The notes below the pieces were generated by a model. It was not told where the DNA came from and did no database searches. It saw nothing but the letters and a program-made list of their open reading frames with translations. Shown piece by piece: positions 8,279 to 14,850 of a DNA stretch of 64,000 bases (positions are counted from its first letter, which is position 1; each line of letters opens with the position of its first letter). The position numbers were made by a program, and so were the translations under genes. This DNA comes from Devosia oryzisoli (lineage in GTDB: Bacteria; Pseudomonadota; Alphaproteobacteria; Rhizobiales; Devosiaceae), in assembly GCF_014837245.1 (NCBI RefSeq), contig NZ_JACYFU010000004.1, positions 1 to 64,000 of the forward strand. The letters are read 5' to 3'.

Positions 8279-8647
8279 ATGCTGAAGGGCCGCACCGTCC
8301 TGATCGTAGAGACGGAGGCGCTGATCGCCATCGACATTCAGTCGACCCTCGAGTCGGCTGGCGCCGCAGAAACCATCATTGCCTTCAGCGCGACCGAGGC
8401 GTTGAAGCTCGCCGAGCATTGGGCCGGTGCCGCTCTTGCAGTGGTGGAGGTTGAACAAAACCGTCATGACCTGCTGGCTCTCATCCGTACGGTCGTCCAA
8501 TCGGGCATTCCCACCGTCTGCATTTCAGCCGATTCGCGCCTCACTGCGGGCCTGCCGGGCCTGCCGAACGTAAGGGTGCTCGCCAAGCCTGTACCCGAAG
8601 AGACGCTTTTGGAAGCTGCGCGGCAGGCGCAGCTTCCAAGTCGCTAG
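8279..8647 (+). CDS. Single-domain response regulator with Glu at the phosphorylation site
   Basis: A 122-residue stand-alone receiver domain. ATG 8279 is chosen because GGAGA ends 8 nt before it; an upstream in-frame ATG at 8225 lacks such support. The fold markers are present (VLIVETEALIAIDIQ for beta1, SADS for the switch Ser, AKP with the conserved Lys), but the phosphoacceptor Asp is replaced by Glu (E57 in VVEVEQ) and the acidic pair is E-x-E. It is therefore likely phosphorylation-independent or constitutively mimicking the phosphorylated state. Its beta1 segment resembles the PhyR receiver. Its TAG overlaps the stop of convergent ecfG. Confidence 0.75.
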   Translation: MLKGRTVLIVETEALIAIDIQSTLESAGAAETIIAFSATEALKLAEHWAGAALAVVEVEQNRHDLLALIRTVVQSGIPTVCISADSRLTAGLPGLPNVRVLAKPVPEETLLEAARQAQLPSR

Positions 8648-9198
8648 AAGGAGTGGTTTCCGGAGGTCACCTGCGCTGAGACCGCGTCCGGACCATAATC
8701 GGACTCTCCGCTCACCTTGAGAATCTCCGTCAGGCGGGTTCGCGCGCGGCTGACACGGCTCTTCATGGTGCCCACGGCGCACTCGCAAATGGCCGCCGCT
8801 TCTTCATAGGAAAAGCCCGAAGCCCCGATCAGGATGACCGCTTCGCGCTGGTCGTCCGGAAGCTGGCTCAGGGCCTTCTTGAAGTCTTCCATGTCCATCG
8901 AGCCATATTGCGAGGGATGGACGGACAACCGTTCGGTGAAAGCCCCATCGGTATCCTGGACCTCGCGGCCGCGCTTGCGCATCTGGCTATAGAATTCGTT
9001 GCGCAGGATGGTGAAGAGCCACGCCTTGATGTTGGTCCCCATCTCGAAGCTGGACTGCTTGGCCCAGGCCTTCATGACGGTGTCCTGCACCAGATCGTCG
9101 GCCTTGTCGTGTTTGCCTGTAAGGGAAACGGCAAAGGCGCGCAGGCTGGGCAGAGTAGCCAGCATTTCGCGCTTGAAGGAAGTGCTTTCGGCGCTCAT
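8644..9198 (-). CDS. ecfG: EcfG-type ECF RNA polymerase sigma factor (general stress sigma)
   Basis: A 184-residue group-ECF15/EcfG sigma factor. Region 2 (LVQDTVMKAWAKQSSFE, IKAWLFTILRNEFYS) and region 4 (LPDDQREAVILIGASGFSYEEAA, then CAVGTMKSRVSRAR) are intact. ATG 9198 is preceded by AGGGAATAGC and lies 1 nt after the nepR stop; the longer open frame upstream overlaps nepR and is not used. In the family the sigma factor is held by NepR until phosphorylated PhyR sequesters NepR; it then recognises GGAAC-N16/17-CGTT promoters, seven exact copies of which occur in this window. Confidence 0.93.
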   Translation of the reverse strand: MSAESTSFKREMLATLPSLRAFAVSLTGKHDKADDLVQDTVMKAWAKQSSFEMGTNIKAWLFTILRNEFYSQMRKRGREVQDTDGAFTERLSVHPSQYGSMDMEDFKKALSQLPDDQREAVILIGASGFSYEEAAAICECAVGTMKSRVSRARTRLTEILKVSGESDYGPDAVSAQVTSGNHSF

Positions 9199-9199
9199 G

Positions 9200-9421
9200 C
9201 TATTCCCTGTTCCGCGAGGCATTCGTACCCGATTGTGCCTGCTCGGCACTGTCGAGCTTTTCCAGCAGATCGAGAAGCTGCGATGGTACGCCTTCCTCCT
9301 GCACCGCGCCATAGAGCGCGCGCAGTCGCGACCCGATGTCAGAATTCGGGCCTAGACCGTCATCCGCCCGCCCCGTCTGCTGCCGCGTACGTTGCTGGTT
9401 CAATTGGTTGTCTTTCGTCAT
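9200..9421 (-). CDS. nepR: NepR anti-sigma factor
   Basis: A 73-residue protein with the NepR core (GLGPNSDIGSRLRALYGAV and VPSQLLDLLEKLD), the two amphipathic helices that clamp the EcfG sigma factor. Disordered polar termini are typical. It is the first gene of the nepR-ecfG operon (1-nt gap) and is divergent from phyR across a 158-bp regulatory region. Confidence 0.92.
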   Translation of the reverse strand: MTKDNQLNQQRTRQQTGRADDGLGPNSDIGSRLRALYGAVQEEGVPSQLLDLLEKLDSAEQAQSGTNASRNRE

Positions 9422-9426
9422 TAGCT

Positions 9427-9452
9427 GGAACCGACCGATTCAAGAGCGCGTT
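9427..9452 (+). promoter_or_regulatory. Predicted distal EcfG promoter of phyR (GGAAC-N17-CGTT)
   Basis: GGAAC 9427-9431 and CGTT 9449-9452, spacing 17 nt, directed toward phyR. It begins 6 nt upstream of the nepR start, so it sits over the nepR leader on the opposite strand. Confidence 0.6.
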
Positions 9453-9467
9453 TCGTCAATCGGACAC

Positions 9468-9492
9468 AATGTGGGGCCATTTGAAAAGTTCC
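9468..9492 (-). promoter_or_regulatory. Possible degenerate EcfG promoter of nepR-ecfG
   Basis: Minus-strand GGAAC (9492-9488) is followed after 16 nt by CATT (9471-9468), one mismatch from CGTT. Its -35 forms an 8-bp inverted repeat with the -35 of the divergent phyR promoter (AAAGTTCC 9485-9492, GGAACTTT 9503-9510). Position fits the nepR-ecfG operon. Confidence 0.4.
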
Positions 9493-9502
9493 ATTCATGC
9501 GT

Positions 9503-9527
9503 GGAACTTTCGCACTTGCTTGCCGTT
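9503..9527 (+). promoter_or_regulatory. Predicted proximal EcfG promoter of phyR (GGAAC-N16-CGTT)
   Basis: GGAAC 9503-9507 and CGTT 9524-9527 with a 16-nt spacer; the ATG of phyR follows 52 nt later. Exact consensus and standard autoregulatory position for the GSR. Confidence 0.75.
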
Positions 9528-9579
9528 AAGGGCGGGTGTGAGGTCAAACACGAAAAAGCGTCACTGGGAGTCTTCGTCA

Positions 9580-10374
9580 ATGTCACTGTCTACGCGGATT
9601 GCGCCGCATCTGCCCTACCTGCGCCGGTTTTCACGAGCTGTCACAGGATCGCAAACATCGGGTGATGCGTATGTTGCCGCCACGCTGGAAGCTCTGATCT
9701 CCGATATTTCTCTCTTCCCCGAAGCTTCCAGCGATCGAATTGCGCTCTACAAGCTCTTTTCTGCGCTGTTTTCCTCTTCTTCGGTGACCATTCCCGAACC
9801 CGCCTCCAGCTTCGCCTGGGAGCAGCGGGCGGCCGCAAACCTTGCAAATCTATCGCCCAAGCCGAGGCAGGCCTTCCTCTTGGTGGCCGTGGAAGGCTTC
9901 ACCCATCAGCAGGCGGCGGAAATCCTTTCGGCGTCAGAAGAGGAATTCTCCAAGCTCCTCGACGAGGCCTCACACGAGATTTCCCGCCAGGTCGCCACCG
10001 AGATCATGATCATCGAGGATGAGCCGCTGATCGCGATGGATATCGAGCAGATGGTGGAAAGCCTCGGTCATAAGGTGGTTTCCGTTGCCCGTACGCACAA
10101 GGAAGCCGTCAAGCTGTTCGACCAGACCAAGCCACGCATGATCCTGGCCGATATTCAGCTCGCCGATGGCAGCTCGGGCATCGATGCGGTCAACGACATC
10201 CTCAACACCCATTCGGTTCCGGTGATTTTCATCACCGCTTTCCCCGAGCGCCTGCTCACTGGCGAACGCCCCGAGCCGACCTTCCTCGTTACCAAGCCGT
10301 TCAATCCGGACATGGTGAAGGCCCTGATCAGCCAGGCCCTGTTCTTCGACGAAGGATCACGCGCGGCAGCGTGA
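9580..10374 (+). CDS. phyR: PhyR general stress response regulator
   Basis: A 264-residue anti-anti-sigma factor: N-terminal sigma-like domain (about 1-135, region-4-like LSPKPRQAFLLVAVEGFTHQQAAEIL) and C-terminal receiver (about 141-262) with IIEDEP and phosphoacceptor D191 in ILADIQL, switch T219 and Lys in VTKPF. On phosphorylation by HWE/HisKA_2 kinases the sigma-like domain binds NepR and releases EcfG. The frame is open far upstream, but ATG 9580 with GGGAG before it gives the family length. Two tandem EcfG promoters precede it, and a terminator follows. Confidence 0.95.
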   Translation: MSLSTRIAPHLPYLRRFSRAVTGSQTSGDAYVAATLEALISDISLFPEASSDRIALYKLFSALFSSSSVTIPEPASSFAWEQRAAANLANLSPKPRQAFLLVAVEGFTHQQAAEILSASEEEFSKLLDEASHEISRQVATEIMIIEDEPLIAMDIEQMVESLGHKVVSVARTHKEAVKLFDQTKPRMILADIQLADGSSGIDAVNDILNTHSVPVIFITAFPERLLTGERPEPTFLVTKPFNPDMVKALISQALFFDEGSRAAA

Positions 10375-10395
10375 TGTGGGCAGCAGCGAATTCGA

Positions 10396-10421
10396 AAGGC
10401 CGGCGGTGAGCCGGCCTTTTT
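10396..10421 (+). terminator. Rho-independent terminator of phyR
   Basis: A 9-bp stem (10396-10404 with 10410-10418, loop 10405-10409) runs into a T tract ending at 10421, 22 nt after the phyR stop. Confidence 0.85.
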
Positions 10422-10433
10422 GTTGCCACACAA

Positions 10434-10458
10434 GGAACCACTCCCATCAAAAGCCGTT
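10434..10458 (+). promoter_or_regulatory. Predicted EcfG-type promoter (GGAAC-N16-CGTT)
   Basis: GGAAC 10434-10438 and CGTT 10455-10458, spacing 16 nt, 31 nt before the ATG of the DUF1328 gene and after the phyR terminator, so it drives a separate short transcript. Confidence 0.73.
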
Positions 10459-10489
10459 GATGAAGCAAGATTAAACCATGGAGCTTCCC

Positions 10490-10654
10490 ATGCTGTATTA
10501 TGCTCTCGTCTTTCTTGTCATCGCGCTGATCGCAGGCGTACTCGGCTTCGGCGGTGTTGCCGGCGCGTCGGCAGGTATTGCTCAAATCCTGTTCTTCCTG
10601 TTCCTCGCGTTCCTGGTCATTTCCCTGGTGATCGGCTTCTTCCGCCGCACCTGA
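10490..10654 (+). CDS. DUF1328 small membrane protein
   Basis: A 54-residue protein with two transmembrane helices and the family hallmark [17 protein letters not shown] between them, ending FFRRT. DUF1328 (YtjA-like) proteins are widespread small inner-membrane proteins of unknown function, often stress- or osmo-induced. ATG 10490 is preferred over 10478 because GGAG lies 6 nt before it. It is a monocistronic gene between an exact EcfG promoter and a terminator. Confidence 0.85.
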   Translation: MLYYALVFLVIALIAGVLGFGGVAGASAGIAQILFFLFLAFLVISLVIGFFRRT

Positions 10655-10673
10655 TATCTGACCTATGTTCTAC

Positions 10674-10699
10674 AAGGCGGCCTAACGGCCGCCTTTTTT
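10674..10699 (+). terminator. Rho-independent terminator
   Basis: A 9-bp stem (10674-10682 with 10687-10695, loop TAAC) is followed by T residues. It overlaps the stop codon of the convergent YdcF-family gene. Confidence 0.85.
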
Positions 10700-11507
10700 A
10701 TTTGGGCGAAGGAAACAATGCATCGGAGCGCCCGGTTGCCCAATAGGCCACCAGGCCCACCCATTCGCGAACTGCTGTCGTCGCGGTCTGCATGTTGGTG
10801 GCGGGGTCTGCGATGTCGAGGCCGAACGTTTCCTCCCCGGTGCCGCGGTAGTCGACGGGCCAGGGCGTGACGGCGACGCCGGCCTGCCGAAACAATCCGA
10901 CAGAGCGGGGCATGTGAAAGGCCGACGTCACGAGCAGCACCTCCCCACCTCCCGAAGGGATCATCGCTTTCGAAAACCGCACGTTCTCTGCGGTGTTGCG
11001 AGCCTGATCCTCGAGCACCAGCCGTCCCGCATCGATGCCTTGCTCGATGAAGAACCGCTGGGCGGAAATCGCTTCCGTTTCCATCGTAGGGTCATCCACA
11101 AGGACACCAAGCCCACCGCTGAACATGATCGGGGCCGTCGGATAAGCGCGGGCAAGGCGCAGCGCCTCGGTCATGCGGTCGCCCGCCACGTTCAGTTCCG
11201 TCACGTCACGGGCACCGCTGATCCGGCTGCTGGTGGCCCCGCCCAGCACGAAGATGGCAGAGACGGCCTCGGGCGCGGCCGGCGGCCGCGGGAAGCGGTT
11301 TTCCAGCGGCTGGATCAGCAGCGCGCCCAGCGAGGTGTAACCAAGCAGAAACAGCATCGCTGCGGCGGCCGTGACCGCTGCGATCCCGGTGCGCCGCCAC
11401 CGCCGGATGGTCGCCACCAGGGTCACCAGCATCAGCAACAAGATCAAGCTGAGGGGCTGGACGACGATCCAGACGATTTTGGACAGAACGAAGAACACGG
11501 GGAGCAA
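10698..11507 (-). CDS. YdcF/ElyC-family (DUF218) membrane protein
   Basis: A 269-residue protein with two N-terminal transmembrane helices (about 7-33 and 41-63) followed by a DUF218 alpha/beta domain. The domain motifs AIFVLGG, MFSGG, ARNTAENVRFS and LLVTSAFHMPRS are clear. ElyC/SanA-like members act in envelope (peptidoglycan or polysaccharide precursor) maintenance in enterobacteria; the enzymatic role is not settled. It is convergent to the DUF1328 gene and separate from the ABC importer upstream. Confidence 0.82.
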   Translation of the reverse strand: MLPVFFVLSKIVWIVVQPLSLILLLMLVTLVATIRRWRRTGIAAVTAAAAMLFLLGYTSLGALLIQPLENRFPRPPAAPEAVSAIFVLGGATSSRISGARDVTELNVAGDRMTEALRLARAYPTAPIMFSGGLGVLVDDPTMETEAISAQRFFIEQGIDAGRLVLEDQARNTAENVRFSKAMIPSGGGEVLLVTSAFHMPRSVGLFRQAGVAVTPWPVDYRGTGEETFGLDIADPATNMQTATTAVREWVGLVAYWATGRSDALFPSPK

Positions 11508-11638
11508 CTCGCGGTGCGGAACGGACGTGGGGACGATTTGGCACTTGCACTCTCGCCAGCTTCTGTTTTTCTAGCGGCCGGTCAAGATTGCCAGAACAAT
11601 AAGGCAGTCACCGGTCAGGAAGGCGCCCCAACGGCCCA

Positions 11639-12445
11639 ATGGTGAGTATGACGCACGCTTCGCCCGTACCGACGGGATCGTCTCCCGTGGTGGAACTGCG
11701 CGATCTCCACAAGTCTTTCGGCGCTCTCGAGGTCCTCAAGGGAATTTCACTCGCCGCCGGCGAAGGGCAGGTCATTTCGCTGATCGGCTCTTCGGGCTCG
11801 GGCAAGTCCACGCTGCTGCGCTGCATCAACATGCTGGAAATCCCCGACCGGGGGGACGTGCTGATCGACGGCGAACCGATCCGGCTCAAGGGAGAAGGCG
11901 CTCGCCGCCAGATCGCCGACGAGGCACAGATCCGGCACATCCGGTCTGAACTGGGGATGGTGTTCCAGTCGTTCAATCTCTGGGCCCACCTGACCATCCT
12001 TCAGAACGTGATGGAAGCACCACTCACCGTGCAGAAGCGGGAGCGCGCGGAAGTGGAAGCCGAAGCGCGCGCCATGCTCGACAAGGTCGGCATCGGCGAC
12101 AAGGCCGATGCTTATCCGGCGCAACTCTCGGGCGGCCAGCAGCAGCGCGCGGCCATCGCGCGGGCGCTGTGCATCAACCCGCGGGTGATGTTGTTCGATG
12201 AGCCGACGTCCGCTCTGGACCCGGAGCTCGAGGTCGAGGTGCTGCGGGTCATCAAGCTTCTGGCCGAAGAAGGGCGCACGATGATTCTCGTGACGCATGA
12301 CATGGAATTTGCGCGCACCGTATCGGATCGGGTTGTCTTCCTGCACCAGGGGCTGGTGGAGGAAGAAGGATCGCCCGAGGCGGTGTTCGGCGCGACGCAG
12401 TCACCGCGCCTGCGCCAGTTTCTCAATGCGGCGGCCCATGATTGA
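11639..12445 (+). CDS. Polar amino acid ABC transporter, ATP-binding protein
   Basis: A 268-residue ATPase of the HisP/OccP/ArtP type that powers uptake of basic or polar amino acids. Walker A GSSGSGKST (about 50-58), signature LSGGQQQR and Walker B VMLFDEP are intact, with the family insertion after Walker A and an H loop VTHDM. It is the first gene of a four-gene operon (ATPase, binding protein, two permeases). A second in-frame ATG at 11648 is an alternative start. Confidence 0.9.
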   Translation: MVSMTHASPVPTGSSPVVELRDLHKSFGALEVLKGISLAAGEGQVISLIGSSGSGKSTLLRCINMLEIPDRGDVLIDGEPIRLKGEGARRQIADEAQIRHIRSELGMVFQSFNLWAHLTILQNVMEAPLTVQKRERAEVEAEARAMLDKVGIGDKADAYPAQLSGGQQQRAAIARALCINPRVMLFDEPTSALDPELEVEVLRVIKLLAEEGRTMILVTHDMEFARTVSDRVVFLHQGLVEEEGSPEAVFGATQSPRLRQFLNAAAHD

Positions 12446-12496
12446 CGGCCCGACGAGAACAAGAACGATCAAGCAAAAAACGAGAAGGAGATCGAC

Positions 12497-13252
12497 ATGA
12501 TGAAGAAGATGGTGCTGACGGCGTTTGCCCTGCTGGCGGTCAGCGCGCCGGCGATGAGTCAGGAGACCGTCCGTATCGCGACGGAGGGCGCCTATGCGCC
12601 GTGGAACTTCCTCGCGGACGACGGCAAGCCTGCCGGATACGAGATCGACCTCGGCAACGCCATTTGTGCCAAGGCCGAGCTCAGCTGCGAATGGGTCGTC
12701 AATGATTGGGACTCCATCATCCCGAACCTGTTGGCGGGCAACTACGACGCCATCATGGCCGGCATGTCCATCACCGAGGAACGCCTGCAGACCATCAACT
12801 TCTCGGATGAATACTTCCCGGCCGATCCGTCGCGCTACATCGCGCCCACCGGATCGAGCGTCGACTTCGACAATCTCAAGGACGTCCGCATCGGCGTCCA
12901 GGGCGGCACGATCCAGGCCAGCTATGCCGAACAGAACCTGGCGGCCGACAACACCATCGTCTCGTTCACCACGGCCGACCAGGCGGTCGCCGATTTGGCC
13001 GCCGGCAACCTCGATGTGATTTTTGCCGATGGCGCCTATGTCGATCCCATCGTCGCCGCGTCCAGTGGCTCGATCGATTACGCGGGCCCCGAGGTCAATA
13101 TCGGTGAAGGCATGGGCGTTGGCCTGCGCAAGGACGACACCGAACTCAAGGGCAAGCTCGACGCCGCACTCCAGGCACTCAAGGCCGATGGCACTGTCGA
13201 CAAGCTGATCGCCCAGTGGTTCGACGGCCGCGGCCCGTACTACTCCAACTGA
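12497..13252 (+). CDS. Amino acid ABC transporter substrate-binding protein (LAO/HisJ-like)
   Basis: A 251-residue SBP_bac_3 periplasmic protein with a signal peptide (cleavage likely near residue 21, after PAMS). Motifs GAYAPWNF, GYEIDLGNAIC and NDWDSIIPNLLAGNYDAIM are typical of lysine/arginine/ornithine-histidine-octopine binders. A strong AGAAGGAG precedes the start. It sits between the ATPase and the permeases, so it delivers ligand to that importer; basic amino acids or an opine-like compound are the likely substrates. Confidence 0.88.
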   Translation: MMKKMVLTAFALLAVSAPAMSQETVRIATEGAYAPWNFLADDGKPAGYEIDLGNAICAKAELSCEWVVNDWDSIIPNLLAGNYDAIMAGMSITEERLQTINFSDEYFPADPSRYIAPTGSSVDFDNLKDVRIGVQGGTIQASYAEQNLAADNTIVSFTTADQAVADLAAGNLDVIFADGAYVDPIVAASSGSIDYAGPEVNIGEGMGVGLRKDDTELKGKLDAALQALKADGTVDKLIAQWFDGRGPYYSN

Positions 13253-13258
13253 CACCCT

Positions 13259-13288
13259 CGCCTCCTTCGGCTACGGCCGGGGGAGGCG
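13259..13288 (+). promoter_or_regulatory. Intercistronic hairpin after binding-protein gene
   Basis: A 7-bp stem (13259-13265 with 13282-13288) without a T run follows the binding-protein stop. Such hairpins often stabilise the upstream message and raise binding-protein levels over permease levels. Confidence 0.5.
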
Positions 13289-13303
13289 CCATAAGATCGG
13301 CGC

Positions 13304-14116
13304 ATGTTCGACGACATTGCCTTCTGGCTTGGCTATCTCACCAACGGCAAGCATCTGGCCTGGTACGCAAGTTTCCAGTTCACGATCTTTGCCGCGGTCA
13401 TGGGTGGGCTGTTTGCCATCCTGTTCGGCCTGACAGGGGCCATGCTGAAGAGCTCCAGGTTCTGGCCGCTACGGCTCCTGGGGACGCTCTACTCGTCCAT
13501 TGTGCGCGGCGTCCCGGACGTCCTGTTCTTTCTCTTCTTTCCCCTCGCCTTCGAGCAGGCGGTGGAGTGGCTCGTGGCGACCCAGGTCTGCTCGCCCGAG
13601 ATGATCGCCGCACAGACCGCTGCCTGGCCGCCCTGCGGGGAAGCGAACTGGTATCTCGACACGCCGCAATATCTCATGCTGGCCAGCGTTTCGCTCGGCA
13701 TCGTCTACGGGGCCTTTGCCAGCAACGTCATTCATGGCGCCATGCGATCGGTGCCCAAGGGGCAGCTCGAAGCTGCGCGCGCCTATGGCATGTCGGCCGC
13801 CCAGGTCATGTGGCGCATCCACATCCGGCAGATGTGGGTCTACGCCCTGCCCGGCCTCTCCAATGTCTGGATGCTCATCATCAAGGCGACCTCGCTGCTG
13901 TCCCTGTTGCAGATCGCCGACATCGTTCTGTGGGCGGACCGCCTCGGCGCCCCGAACTTCCTGCCGACGGTGGGGCTCGTTCATGACGACTGGCGGTGGC
14001 GCTACTACCTGGTGCTCTTCGTGTTCTACATCCTCGCCACGTGGGTCTCGGAGCGCGGCTTCGAGGCGCTGATGCGCCGCGCCGGTCGGGGCATCCTGAG
14101 CGAGGGCCGCGTCTGA
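13304..14116 (+). CDS. Amino acid ABC transporter permease (HisQ/OccQ-like)
   Basis: A 270-residue inner-membrane permease with about five transmembrane helices and the EAA loop containing GQLEAARAYGMSAAQVM, the contact site for the ATPase. It has a lengthened periplasmic loop around residues 85-115 with two cysteines. Its stop TGA overlaps the ATG of the second permease (TGATG), so the two are coupled and form the heterodimeric channel. Confidence 0.9.
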   Translation: MFDDIAFWLGYLTNGKHLAWYASFQFTIFAAVMGGLFAILFGLTGAMLKSSRFWPLRLLGTLYSSIVRGVPDVLFFLFFPLAFEQAVEWLVATQVCSPEMIAAQTAAWPPCGEANWYLDTPQYLMLASVSLGIVYGAFASNVIHGAMRSVPKGQLEAARAYGMSAAQVMWRIHIRQMWVYALPGLSNVWMLIIKATSLLSLLQIADIVLWADRLGAPNFLPTVGLVHDDWRWRYYLVLFVFYILATWVSERGFEALMRRAGRGILSEGRV

Positions 14117-14850
14117 TGCAGGCCTTCCTCTCCGATCTCGGCTTCATGGCCCCCGCAGTAATGTTCAACATCTACTTTGCGGCAGCCTCGATCCCCATCG
14201 GCTTTGTCCTTGCCATCTTTCTTGCCCTTGGCAAGGCTTCGTCCAACCCGCTCATCAGCCGTCTCTCTCGCGGCTACATCTACGCCTTCCGCGGCTCACC
14301 GCTCTTTATCCAGTTCTTCATGTTCTATTCCCTGGCACTCTCGCTCAACGTGGCGCTCTGGAAGCCCTGGGGCCTATCGGGCGTCGTGCTGCACCCCTTG
14401 TTCATGGGCCCGCTGGTGCTGATCCTCAACACCGCCGCCTATACGGCCGAGATTTTCTATGGCGCGCTGCGCGCCGTGCCGGGCGGGGAACTGGAAGCCG
14501 CCCGCGCTTATGGCATGAAGCCCGCGCAGCAGTTCCGCCGCGTGACATGGCCGAACCTGATCCGGCTGGCCTGGCCCGCCTACACCAATGAGGTGGTGTT
14601 CCTGTTCCACGCCACGGCCATCGTCTATTTTGCCCTGCCCGTAGTGGGGGGGCAGAAGGACCTGATGATCACGGCCAAGGATTTGTTCGAGCGCGATTAC
14701 AACGCCTTCCTCCACTTCTCGGTGGCGGCGCTGTTCTTCCTCTGCGTGTCGCTCGTGGTGTTCTTCGTGTTCGGCCTGATCTACCGCCGGCTCATCCGGC
14801 ACATGCCGCCGCAACCGGGCTTGCGCTTCTCGTTCAACTGGTTGCGCTAG
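14116..14850 (+). CDS. Amino acid ABC transporter permease (HisM/OccM-like)
   Basis: The second permease, 244 residues, with an EAA loop (GGELEAARAYGMKPAQQF) and about five helices. ATG 14116 overlaps the preceding stop; the longer frame upstream lies inside the first permease gene and is not used. It ends four bases inside the convergent GGDEF/EAL gene, leaving no room for a terminator between the two. Confidence 0.9.
   Translation: MQAFLSDLGFMAPAVMFNIYFAAASIPIGFVLAIFLALGKASSNPLISRLSRGYIYAFRGSPLFIQFFMFYSLALSLNVALWKPWGLSGVVLHPLFMGPLVLILNTAAYTAEIFYGALRAVPGGELEAARAYGMKPAQQFRRVTWPNLIRLAWPAYTNEVVFLFHATAIVYFALPVVGGQKDLMITAKDLFERDYNAFLHFSVAALFFLCVSLVVFFVFGLIYRRLIRHMPPQPGLRFSFNWLR

Noticed and set aside
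11517..11545. An EcfG promoter before the amino acid ABC operon
   Set aside because: GGAAC is present but no CGTT follows at 16-17 nt.
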